Assembly (NCBI GenBank): GCA_947095535.1
Contig: OX352774.1
Location: forward strand, 215,810,965 to 215,874,964
Reading direction: 5' to 3'
Source: Poecilobothrus nobilitatus
Lineage: Eukaryota; Arthropoda; Insecta; Diptera; Dolichopodidae
Length of the DNA stretch: 64,000 nt
The notes beneath the pieces are model-generated. The model worked only from the letters and a program-made list of their open reading frames with translations, was not told the DNA's origin and ran no database searches. The position numbers were made by a program, and so were the translations under genes. Shown here in pieces: positions 36,499 through 48,700 of this stretch (position 1 is the first letter of the stretch; each line of letters starts with the position of its first letter).

Positions 36499-39400
36499 AA
36501 AAACGAGTTGGCAATTTAGTATATTTATAGTAAAAAACTAGCGTTTTTATATTTTCGACTAAGTGAAGCAAGTTAAATGTCGCCCGGAGTTTCAAAAATG
36601 AAACGTATAGAATCAGCAGAATAGAAGTATAGAATGATATTAATGACGTCAGATAATTTTTTTGTTATTGGTAGACGGTATTTCTCATTAACAATTTTGT
36701 CTAGCTTATTTTGAGGCAACTAACAAATTTTTAGTTATTTTTAATTTTAACGGTACTATTTGCGATTTAAATTTCAAAGTAAAGTAATAATAATTGCGAT
36801 CACGATTTGTATAATTTTAAAGCAGATCTTAAAGCTGATTGATCATTTTGTTGTGGATCACTTTGTACTCAGTGTTAAAAAAGTGTTTTAAATAGAATTA
36901 AATAGCCAATTTCGATATTAATTCAATAGAAATTCACTCACCATGTTCACAAATTTTTTTTCACTTTGATGAAATTAAATTATTTTTTTTCTTTTGTTTT
37001 TATATTTTTTTTTTGTTTTTATGATACTGAAACGAAACGAATACGGGAGAGCTGTTGATGTTGATGGTACTTATTTTTTTTCTTTTCTTTTTCATAAAAA
37101 TTTAATAAAGTCTTTCATGTATTCTAATATAACATTTTGGCCCATCATTAATATTTTTTTTTTGTTATGAATATTTTTCAAATTTTCAAATATGTATTCA
37201 CAATTTTAAAACTTTTAAATTAACAAAAAAAGTAAAAGAGTCACACGTCAGACATGCTATTTGATTAAAATAATTTTGTAATACATAGCTACTCCCACCG
37301 TGAAAAAAAAATTATATAAAAAAAAAAAAAAAATTCCAACATTTTAATTAAGATCTTAGGTACCAACTATAACTATACAATATATGTATGTATTATTATA
37401 GTATATATTATAATATTTGTTATATTTAAGTGAATATAGGTAATATATAATATGTATGTATGTATTATATATAAATATATTTATATATGTATTTATAATT
37501 TTATATTAAATTTTGTATAAAAATTTTAATAACACGGAAGTCATGATGATGCTCCAAAGCTTTTACGTGTTATGTTTTTAAGAATTTAATATTTTGTTTT
37601 TATATTTTATATTGAATAATTTTATTATTTTACCCCTCGCAACAATTAACATTAATAATTTATTACCGTTTCTTACATAAGAAAAATAAATAAAAACAAA
37701 ATACAAACTGAAAAAGATGACCAAAACATGTAAGGTATAGTTAAAAACAAAACATAATAATTCAAGGACATTTTTAATTTTACCCTTTTTATTAAATGAT
37801 ATGAGTATTGTAACTTGTAATTATATATGAAATCAGTAATCACTAATCAGTAATCAGAAATCACAGTACTAAACAAAACTATTGTTCTTAATAATTTACT
37901 AATATATTTTGCTGTTGCTTTTTATTTATTTATTTATTTTTTTTTTTTGACAAATAGATAAAACTTGAATGATTTAATAAAAATATAAATATACATTATA
38001 CAAATATCCGAAGACTAGTGGTTTTATTCAAGAAATATTCTAACACTTGACATAAGTATAAATAATTGAAGAGTATTTTCAACTTATCATTTCCTACTCC
38101 TATTGGTTTATTTTTATATTCTTAACCGAAAGATTCAAATTTTTTTTTTCTATTTATTGATGATATTTGTGGTAAAAACAAAACTCTTACATAATTTAAA
38201 AAACTTTTTAAGATCATAATATGCTCACATGAGACCATTTATTAATCGTTTCATAAAATAATGTAAATTTTCGTAAACATAAATTAAACCATTTCTTAAA
38301 TTTTGACAAATGGTTATTAATTAATAATTTTATATTAAATATCCAAGTTAATATTTGAGATGTGTTTCGCAAGAGTCACATGATATGAGTGAAAGCGTTG
38401 TCATATATGACTAAAATGAATCCTTTGCAAATCTTATAAATTGACTTTGTCTTTTCGAACCTATTTTATAAATATCGGTTTATAATTATTTTGCGAATTT
38501 AGAACTGTCACTAATCTATTGAATCATTATTGACAAACGGGATATTAATATGAACCTGATGGCTGATGAGTTGTGTAACTGAATCATTTTATCCAATATA
38601 AATATTAGTATGTTAGTAAAAGATGCTTAGTATGAAAGTTGTTTTAAATAAGAAAGTTCCTAACATTGAGAGGCTACTCCCAATATGAATTAACTATATT
38701 TATTACATTATTCTTGCTTAAACCATTGTTAACTGAAAATGGTATAACTTTATGTTTAAAATATTAAGCTATATAAAATTAGTGATTTACAATATTAAAA
38801 CTTAATATTCAATCAAGTTCTGATTCTGTTTTTTTAGATCTCTATCACTGGTCTAATAGTCTCATAGCAACAATCTTAAAATAGAAGAATAAAGATGTTG
38901 TAATCTATAAAGACCTTTAGACTTTTAGTCAAATTTTAGTCTCTTAATTAGAAACTTATATCAAAATAATGCCGAAAAAAATTTTGTTATGTTATTAAAT
39001 ATTTTAACTAAAAATTATATTTGATAGCAACTAAATTTAATAAAAAACAGAAGAATTAAAAATTTGAAACAACAAAAATCATTTAAACCTCCCATCGTCG
39101 CTAACCGTTTCTTCATTTTAATGAAACATTTAATTTTCTTTTTTTTGTTTTTTTTTTTTTTCGTATAGGTACACGGTACACCATAATGTAGGTACATGAA
39201 AAATCAGATTTTTTTTTTTGGTGTTTTCATTTTAATCAGAAAAGAATTATAAATGTTATCCGCCGGAATGTAACAGGAATGTAAAATGTAAACGGAAATA
39301 ATTGCAATATTGTTAATATTTTTCATTATGATGATGATGTTGCAAGTAAATGAACTTTAATGAACCGAACAGTTGTAAAAACAGCTAAAATAAATAATGT

Positions 39401-39817
39401 TTATTATTACATAGCATTAAAAATTATTTAAAAGGTATATAAATGAAAAAAAAAATGTAAAGAAAAAAAGAGACAAAAAATAAATTAAATGAACGCCCCA
39501 ACACGTACAATTGTTAATTTTTAAATATATTTTTTTTTATTGTACGTGTTTTTAATAATAAAATTTTTTTTTAGTTTTTTTTTTTACTTTTTGGTATAGG
39601 CAGCAAAAGAAAAGTATTGAAATCGCAATTAAAAATAATGAAACTATGTATACATATGTTTTAAATCTTTTTTCTATGAGAAACGAAATGATGGACTTTT
39701 CATATAATGTAAAGGATCTTTCAAATTGAGTTTTCAAAAGTAAATAATTAAAAAATATTGAATTTGAATTGAAACTGGAAAAGTTTTTATTAATTTTTGA
39801 AGTACAATGTTTACCAT
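36499..39817. other. AT-rich noncoding DNA
   Basis: No gene is recognised in about 3.3 kb. A short cluster of 'atcagtaatcac' words occurs near 37828-37865, and 'atgtatgtatgtattata' runs near 37380-37490. Confidence 0.55.
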
Positions 39818-40072
39818 TTATACTGTGAAAATGATATATCCCATGTGACCACTTCTTGCGTCTCTACAGTACCTGATTTTTTTATCAAAATTTTCGGTCA
39901 CATTCTGGCATATTTGCGACTCTATCTCACCAATAACTCGAATAATTTATGCTTTCAATGCTTTAATGTTTCGAGGATTATCCTTGTAGACCTGTTCTTT
40001 CACATAGTCCCAGAGAAAGAAGTCTAACGGTGTCAAATCGCAGGATCTTGAAGGCCAATTCACGTCACCTAT
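39818..40072 (-). pseudogene. mariner-type transposase C-terminal fragment
   Basis: Read on the minus strand from 40072, 85 codons include IGDVNWPSRSCDLTPLDFF, LWDYVKEQVY and, near the end, KIRYCRDARSGHM and IIFTV before a terminal stop at 39820-39818. This is the C-terminal end of a Tc1/mariner-superfamily transposase: the NWP.RS.DLTPLD.FLW block carries the last catalytic Asp, and RYCR.ARSGHM...IIF matches the conserved tail. One in-frame TAA interrupts it at 39949-39947. The N-terminal helix-turn-helix and the first two catalytic acidic residues are absent: upstream sequence (40073-40330) does not continue the protein. It is a short dead fragment in which only one frame is needed, so decay has been by substitution and truncation. 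The terminal inverted repeat was not identified. Confidence 0.88.
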
Positions 40073-42602
40073 ATTATAAAGAGGATACAGAATTCTTTGC
40101 TTTAATTTTAAATTTTTATTTTGTATTAAAAGTCTAGTGTATGGAACATTTTGGTAGGGCTATAATTCAAAGTTATGGATCTTTACTAAAGACTTTAAAA
40201 GTAATATTTGGGTTACTGAAGCATCAAAATGCAACAATAACTTGTGGGTTACAATGCTTATTATTTTTTTTTTTATTAAACTTTGGGTTAGATAAATCAG
40301 AAATTATAAAGTTATTTTTTTAGAAAACTGAAAGTTATTTTTTCGATATTTCGATAATTGATAGTTGATGCTAGAATTTTTTCAGCAATTCAAAGTATTT
40401 TCCACTTAAAAAAAAAACTAGTTGTGTTTCATATGGAGTAAAATATAAAATGCTGTTATATGGAATAAAATAAAAAATGCCGAAAAAATTAAGAGTAAAG
40501 AACTAAAATTTCTCATTCTGAATAGTGCAGCTGTCGTAGATACCACAGAACTGTCAACGCTTTCAAATTAACATAAATTCTGGTATAAATATAAATGAAA
40601 ATGTAAATATGTACATACTTAATAATTATATGTTAATTCTTATAAATGAATATTATAAGAGAAATTATATCAGAGAAGACTCCCCGATTTATTTTAATTT
40701 TTTTCTTAAATATTTTTTAATAATTTTGTTTTTTATTTTAATTTTATACTTTTATTCATTTTGTAGATAAAATAATAAGAAAATAAAATTTGTGAAGGTT
40801 ATTCTTAAATTGTTGTCAGGTTTTAATTTTTTTCTCGTTTTAAATTAAAAAAAAAAAGATGATTTGTTATTTTCTTTCATTAAGTTGAGATTAAAAAGAT
40901 TAACATTGCCTGCTTCCGTATGACGCTCCGTCATTGATTTTTATTGAAATACAATAATAATAAAAACATCAATTGACAGTTTTCTGACAGTTTAATTTTT
41001 ATATGTTGCTAACTCCCATCGATTTAAAATGCTGTTGTTTATATTATTTTTTGTTGAATGAATAAATATATGACGATGCCATTTTACTTGTCAATTTTAA
41101 AATTATTTAAATATTAAAATTGAAAGATGCTATTCAAAAAAAATCTGTTAATTTTAATACATTAAAATATATTTTTTTTCAGAAATTGATTGATTTAAAT
41201 TGAATTCATTTTCTATGAATGCTTGTATTTATAAAATATGTGTATTGCTAGAAAGTTTTCCATAATAATATATAATAGGTTGCTTATTTATTTGCCTTAG
41301 AATTTTTACAATATGGATGATTAAATTATTTTCGTGATAAAAGCATTAAAATGAATTTGTTTAGTTTCAAAGGAGTCTATGATCTAATCTAATTAAAATG
41401 TACAATGCAATGGAATCGATGGGGGAATTCAAAGTTCTAAATAATCTAAATTTTATAATACATTCTACTAACCAAATGATAGCATCTCGGTCAAAGTACA
41501 AAATGATATATTTGAAGAAGATAAGTTTAGAATTTAAGAAAGGGAAATGGTATATCAATTTATATTTTAATTTAAACTTATAGGCATCAACAATTATAAG
41601 CGCTTATAAGCTCAAAAAATTAAAAATCATTGACGATAATTTTAAATAATAAAAATCTTCAAATATCAGAGATTCGACCTTAAACATTAGTCGATACGAT
41701 ATGGAAACAGTGTTACAATTACAAGTTTTAATTCAGTATTCAAGTAATGTTATCTAGAAATGTATAAAGATTTATCATATCCAATGAAAATTAATACAAT
41801 ATCAGTAACTCATAATGCTAAAACTTTAACCATTGGTAAATCTAATTTAACACAAACTTTCAGTTTTTTCAAAAGAAAGTTATATAATGGTTAAGATAAA
41901 TGATGATTAATGGTAAATACGAAAGAAATATTTTATAAAGGCTATAATAGCCTAACAGAAAAAGAAGCCGAGTCGTAAAAGTAGTAAGTCTAATAATTTC
42001 TTCTATTGCAACATTTCTTTCTTTTATGTTATATGATTGAATTTGTTTATGAAAGTTGAAATAAATTTTACTCTTTATTCTTGGTCAAAAAAATATTTGT
42101 TCATAAAATAAATAGGATCTGCTCTGCGTAAGTCGCCGTTTTTTGGAGAAGAAATTCAGTCTCGCGTTCAAACATTAAACCCTATAGATCAAAATATTAT
42201 ATAAAATATAAATATAATATAATGTAAATACTTATAGCATAACTACTCCTGAAAAGAAAAGGTCTTTTCCTTATAATATTGTATGTGATGAAAGATCACA
42301 ATTTAAAAATAAACGAAAATAAATAAATAAATAAATAAAATAAATGAAAAACATTATAAAAAAAATTAATGTTTTAAATTGAACTCCTATAATTTGAAGG
42401 TTATAATTAAAATAAAAAATAAAAACATAAGTTCTATAAAATTACATTTCTAACACAAAACGGTAGTATGACGTTCATAACTACTAAGAACAACAATAAC
42501 AGTAATAAAAACAGTAAAAAGAAAATTATAAAAAGTGAATTGAATTATAATAAAAATTTCACCAAGTTCAAAATATTTTTATTATCCTCCTTTTCTTTAC
42601 CT

Positions 42603-42646
42603 CACATAATTTGTTTGAATTGAACACATAATTTGTTTGAATTGAA
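42603..42646. repeat. perfect tandem duplication, 2 x 22 bp
   Basis: The 22-bp unit starting cacataatttgtttgaattg (ending aa) occurs twice without a mismatch at 42603-42624 and 42625-42646. Perfect identity points to a recent slippage or repair event. Confidence 0.92.
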
Positions 42647-44366
42647 TATTTTGTTACAGGTATACATATATACATATATATGTGTATAGATATATATTTA
42701 TTACAGTTCTGTATTTAACTAATATTGTAATATTATTTACAAAAGATATTTTTACATTGCTAATTCACTGTTAGATTTTTTATTTAAAAATTTGTTTTAC
42801 ATTCGTTTAATAGCAATATATGTATTTTATATCTACATCTATATAAATATATATATATGTACATGGAAATATGATAAAATGTAAATAAATTACCTACTTT
42901 AAAATAATTTCTAACAAAATATTTTTTTTTGTCATTTGTAATTTATGCAGAAATTTATTTATTTTGGTCTCTAAAAACAAAGATTTTCTAAAATAAAAAA
43001 CAAAAAAAAAAAAAAAAACAATTAGTCACCTGTATAAGCAATTTCAAAATTTTTTTCGTTGTTTCAAATAATTTTTGTTTTCTGATTTTTTATTATAAAT
43101 ATGTTCACGTAATTTTTTTTTTTTTTGTCAAACCAAAAATCAAAATACAAAAAAGAAAATTATGCGAATTAGGTACCGTTACATGTTAACTGTCATATTA
43201 TTGTGATTATTTACATTTTTTTTTTATTAATAACTTTATAATTGTTTCTAATAACGCGAATTATTTTTTTCTCTTTTACTTTTATGCTTTGATTTGATAT
43301 ATGCGAGGTTAAGATCAATTTATCGAACAAACTCTTTAGATTTATTGTAATGAGTCGAGACTTCAATAAATGTATGGTAAAATTTGAAAGATAGATTTTT
43401 GAGCAATGGCCTGTATTCGAACTGAACTTTTCACTGCTTTAAATAAAATTCAAATATTAATACATATTTAATGTTGTTTTTTTTATTTAACACTTTGTGG
43501 TAGTTCAAAGTGTGATTCGCTTCATAAGATTGCTCAGTACAGAACCAAATATTTTATAAGATTGTTAAATTAATATTGTATGTATTTCGGACATTTTTGA
43601 CAAAATCTTACTTTAACAATGATCTGTTTTAATTCCAGTTAAAAAATGGTGGTTTTTTTTTTTTTACTTTGAAAGTCAAAAAATATGTTTCAAATTTTTG
43701 AGTCTATGACTTCAAGGGTATAGTTTTTTCGAGTAGTTCAAGGATAATTTTGTTGAGTCAATCTTGTACTTTTCTTGTTCTTGGTATTAATTGTTCTTTA
43801 TAAAATAGATTTTTATATTATTTTGGTTATTGGTTTTGACGAATTGAAAAACATATCTTTATACATCTTTACAGTTTTTTAGTTTACTGTAAATGTGATT
43901 TGAAGTATAATTTTAGGTGTCCGATAAATATTATTATATGACTTTTTATTGTATACCTACATATAAAACCCAATTTTAATATATTGAGTTCATATTTGAC
44001 AAAAAATAAAATATTCGAAAAAAAACATTTTTTTTATTAGGAATCTCAAAATACCTGACAAATGACGCGACACTATATTATAAAAACAAAGGAATACCAA
44101 TCAAATTATTAATTCTAAAGGTGCGTTCTCTATATATCTTTTGTTTAATTTTAATTTTGCATATCTTTTAATCGTATTTGATCAGTAGTTTTAAGGTAAA
44201 TTTGTCAGAATGATGAAATTCTATGGAATTTTTATTTTGTTTATTCTTTTTTTTCTACCTTTAGAATTTCATAATAGGAATATGCAAGCATTTTAGAAAT
44301 AGTTTCAAAAAGAAAATGATGATTATTTTAATATATAATTAGCACAAATAAAGATATAACTGGGTA

Positions 44367-44390
44367 ATATATATATATATATATATATAT
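44367..44390. repeat. (AT)n microsatellite
   Basis: An uninterrupted AT dinucleotide run of about 12 repeats. Confidence 0.9.
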
Positions 44391-44989
44391 TATATCTATA
44401 AAGGTAAATGAGTGGATTGAATGGTCAATTAAATTTTTTTTTTTGAAAAATAACTTAAGGTGAGATATCGTATTTTAATTAAATATCAACATTTTAAATC
44501 AAGTGTTAAAAAAAAAAAATTTTTTTTTTTTGCTGTCTTCGTTAACGTTCTTTTGTAGGTTCAAACCTTATTATAAATTCTGGTATTTTTTTTTTTTTGT
44601 TTTGTTTAACGAAAAGGTGTTGTTTAGAATTTAATAAAAATAAGATTTTATCGATTCTTAAATTATAGTAAAATGTATTAAAGAAAAAAAAAAAAAAAGA
44701 GAATATTCACAAGAATTTCTATTTTTATCAAAAATCTAATGGAAATAATTCTAGGTAAAATTTAAGATATGCTTTATATTGAATCTTTTTAAAAACAGAA
44801 AACGTACAACAGTTAATTAACAAGGTGTTAAAATACTTTTACGTACAAAGCAGCTACAAACTATTCCTTAAAATTTAAATAAATTATTAAGGTGTGATTA
44901 AAGTTTCTATTACAAAGAAGAAAATGTTGTAGCGATTAATCTAGGATAAAAATGTTGAAGACTGTATATTTGATTATGCCAACACTAAT

Positions 44990-45705
44990 AGGATACCAGC
45001 ACCGATATTAATTATATTATGCTATTTCTATAAAATGTTATTATATTTTACAAAATTTCTGTTATTTATTTTATTTAAGTATATCTATGTACTCTGTATG
45101 AATTTTATATTATATTAATTTCGAAGTTATATGACTTGAAGCTAGTTGAATACACTACGCCAAAAAAACTAAATTTTACAGAAGTTATTGCCATAAAATC
45201 TTAATCATTAATTTACAAAATTTTATAAATCTAGCTTAATTAAGTACTAATATTGGATGTATATTTCAGAGTTTTATGACAGCTAACCCAATTGTGCTAA
45301 AGAGCTACAAAATCTAGCAGAGGTCGTATACTATTTCTGACCAAATTTTAAATACCTGGCTTAAATTGCCGCTGAGTTATGCTCACATAAAAAAAAAGAA
45401 GTTGTATGGCAACTACTGGAACCCATCCATCAAACTAGTCCAATTTCAATAGTGAAAATAACATTTTTTTATAAAAATGACATGGTAGGGAATTATTGTT
45501 GAATTCCAACTCCATTATTTTTGTCAGTAATCGTGAGGACGGAAGAATGGACTTACATAATTAAATCGATTCAGAATTTAATTCAAAACAGGAATATATT
45601 ATATATTGTGTACTTTTCTATATATATCTCATCTCCTTTAACGTGTCACAAACGTAATTTCAAATTTATTATACGTTCAGAATTACGTTCGTACGACTAC
45701 AATAA
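44990..45705 (-). mobile_element. family A5: diverged relative of the 36-kb element
   Basis: Phrases run parallel to A4: 'aaattttacagaagttattgcc', 'ataaaatcttaatcatta', 'ttttatgacagctaaccc', 'taccctggctt/atacctggctta', 'gaagttgtatggcaactac', 'cctttaacgtgtcacaaacg', 'caaatttattatacgttca', ending in 'gttcgtacgactac'. The left boundary is unclear, and the inverted end corresponding to the right one could not be identified. A 72-codon open frame at 45521-45739 lies inside this repeat and is not a gene. Confidence 0.68.
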
Positions 45706-48700
45706 TATTAATGTAAGTTTCCTAGATTTTAATTTTTAACGGGTAACGAAACTTACCCTTATCGCGATTGAAAACTCTGCGTTAATTAAAAAATGGATAA
45801 TTAAAAATAAAATTAAATAAAAAGGAAAAATGTTAAAGCAATATTGATTGATCTAAAACGTAAAAGCCAGTATTGTGAAAAGTTTACAATTGTAAAAAAA
45901 TTAGGTTTCATGGACATCTACCATGTTTTCATGGACTCTAATGTCATCTTTTGTTATATATTTAACTATAAGTTATAAATAACAGAACATTTAATCCTCA
46001 TTAAACAGGAATTTGTAAAAGCAATAGATCAATATTGCATATAAGTACACTAAATTGACATCCCACTGTTCTACCTCTAGCCATCTAGATATTTTTTTTC
46101 ACCCCATTTACACATTTTTCATTCATGTCATTTCAATAAAAATATTGTTCACAATTATCTATTTTTACTTTCTCTTTACTTCTATTATTATATGTATGTT
46201 TTTTTTATTTCAAGTAATTCCATCCTAAACAATTATTATTATTTTTTTTTTTTTTTGAGTACAATTAAAACAAGACACAAAAAAAAAGCTCTCCCTAAAA
46301 AAAAAACTTCAGACTACATTAAAATGATAAATTAACTGTCAAAAATTCAAGTGCAAAATTTGTCAAATTTTTCGTTAAGTTTCCGTTTCTTTCATTTGAT
46401 CCGAAAAATCGGTCAGAGACGTGATAACAATAACAAAAAAAAAAAAAATGAAAAAAAAAAGAAATTTATAATCAGAGGCGAGTCATTAACTTTTAAAAAA
46501 TAATAAAAAAAAAATCAGTTACCAAATAAAAACAATTTTTTATTTTCAGTTTATTAAAAGTCTTGTCATGATGTAAAAAAAAAAAAAGTTATGTTGGCAG
46601 TAATCTTTTGACATAAATTGTCAAAAATAAAAAGATTTTTTTGTATTGTTTTCCTTTTTTTTTTTTTTTAAATTTGTTGAAAGGGTGAAAAGAAGGAGGG
46701 TCAATGGTGATCCACAATGTTTTGAAAACATTTAACAGTTTAAAATTAATTTCACCTTCTAGTTTCATTTCACCCATAACTTTAGTTTAGTTGGATTCGC
46801 AATTATTTGAACTTTTATATAAGTTGCATTGTTTGTGCAACAGATAATATAAAAAAAAAAAGATATTTAAGTAAATGATTGAGTTCAATGTTACCTTACC
46901 TGATTGTTTTTTTATTTTTCTATTTTTTTTATATTGTTTTTTATTTTGTATTTTTGATCTTTTCTCTTATATTTGTTTATTTACAATAAAACAAAAAAAC
47001 ACAATTTTTTTCAGGTGACCAGAATTTTTATAGTTAAATTCAGTACATTTAAAAATGTTTTAAAATTAAATTATAATTTTTATATAAATAGACCATTTTA
47101 ACCAATATCTCGAATGGTTTGAATTAAAAGTTTTCTTAATTGAATGATTATTTTTCGATTTGTTGTCATATTCTTATTTTACAGACTTTTAATATATTTG
47201 TACAGCTGGTTCAATTATGACATTAATCTATACTTTTTTCTTAGAAACCCTCTAAATCTCTAGAAATACCAATTGCTTCATTTAAATGAATCTTTTATGA
47301 CAAAATAATAGGGTTAAAAACTACTTTCATTATCATACTGTACTGTACTGTTCAGTCTGATGCCGAAAAATACAATATTATACAATAGTATAACAAAAAT
47401 AGGTATAACTAATCGGAATCTGTTAAAACTATACATATAAAATAATCATAACAATATTAAATAAAAATAATAAAAAGCAGTGCAGTACTTTTAATTATAA
47501 AGGTTGGCCAGTACACATTAAATTCTTTATTAACTATATATTCAATATTATATATTTTTAAGATACAAGATATACAGAGATAAAAAAAAATACAGGTTTA
47601 AGGTTGGGATTTTCAATTTTTATTACTTGATTTAATAGTCAATTCGTTGCTTACTGTTTCACGTATTCATTTTTGTTTTTTTTCTTTTTTGTTACGATAC
47701 ACGTGATACATGTATATTTATGCTTATATATCTTACTTTTGATTTTTGTTTTAATTTTTGTAAAAAATTAAATAGCACCAATACAGTAACTATAAAAAAA
47801 TGATGTTTAAGTGAAATGTGAGTTGATTGGAGTATTTATACTCGTATATAAATATATTTTTTTGTCGTTTGTTTTTTTTTTTTAAATTTTTTTTTTGGTT
47901 GTTATTGTATTAAATATTTGTTGGTTACAAAGTAAACTTGCTTGTCCAAGTTCTTAATCTATTTAATTTTGGTTAACCTGAATGTAGTTATTACGATAGC
48001 TATATAGTTTATATTATTTAGATTTTAGTGCTGTGATATGGTTTTCAATTTTTCTTTTATTTTTGTTTTTTTTTTCTATTTTCTTTCAATTCGCTTTCCA
48101 ATTCAATTCAATTCAAATAATTTCAATTCGTAATACAGGTAATGTTTTTTTTTTTTTTTTTTTCAAATCTTGTAATGTCTTTTAAATTTATGTCAAAAGT
48201 TATTTGTGATACCAGAGTTACTTTATATGGATATATGAAGGTTGATTACTTTGAATTCATATTAAATGAATTTTAGTTTTTTTTTTTGTTTTTTTTTGCT
48301 TTTATCTATCCATATTTGATGGCTTCTATAATGTAATAAAAATGTAATAAAGAAAAGGCAACACTGATTGATGCATCTACAAAGTAAAAAATCAATTGAT
48401 CGCCAATAAAAATTTCAATGGACATAGATAGAATGTTGTTTTATACATATATGTATGTATGTTAAACTATTTTTGATTCGAATTGATATTTTTTTCGTCT
48501 TTCGTCTTTTGTGTTTGTTTTTTTTTTTTCTTGTTATTTACTTTACAGATTATCTGTGAACAATTTGCATCAAATTTTAATATTTTTTTCAATGTTTTTG
48601 TTTTTGGAGTCGATTAAATTCCAATTTTGATTAGTATGGTGATATAAAGTAATGCCTCGCGACTGTTCTAAATTAATTGATTATCTTTTTTGTTTTAGTT

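Larger units (their letters stand above)
40073..44989. other. AT-rich noncoding DNA with short tandem repeats
   Basis: About 4.9 kb without a supported gene. It includes a perfect 22-bp tandem duplication at 42603-42646, an (AT)n microsatellite at about 44367-44390 and T tracts. A short GC-richer block at 42116-42180 ('ctctgcgtaagtcgccg', 'cagtctcgcgttcaa') is unassigned. Confidence 0.55.

Noticed and set aside
44545..44580. ggttcaaacct as a tRNA B box
   Set aside because: No A box at a suitable distance on either side and no stem structure.
46985..47020. cacaatttttttcag|gtgacc as a recursive splice site
   Set aside because: Short pyrimidine tract, purine-rich upstream and a mediocre 5' site.
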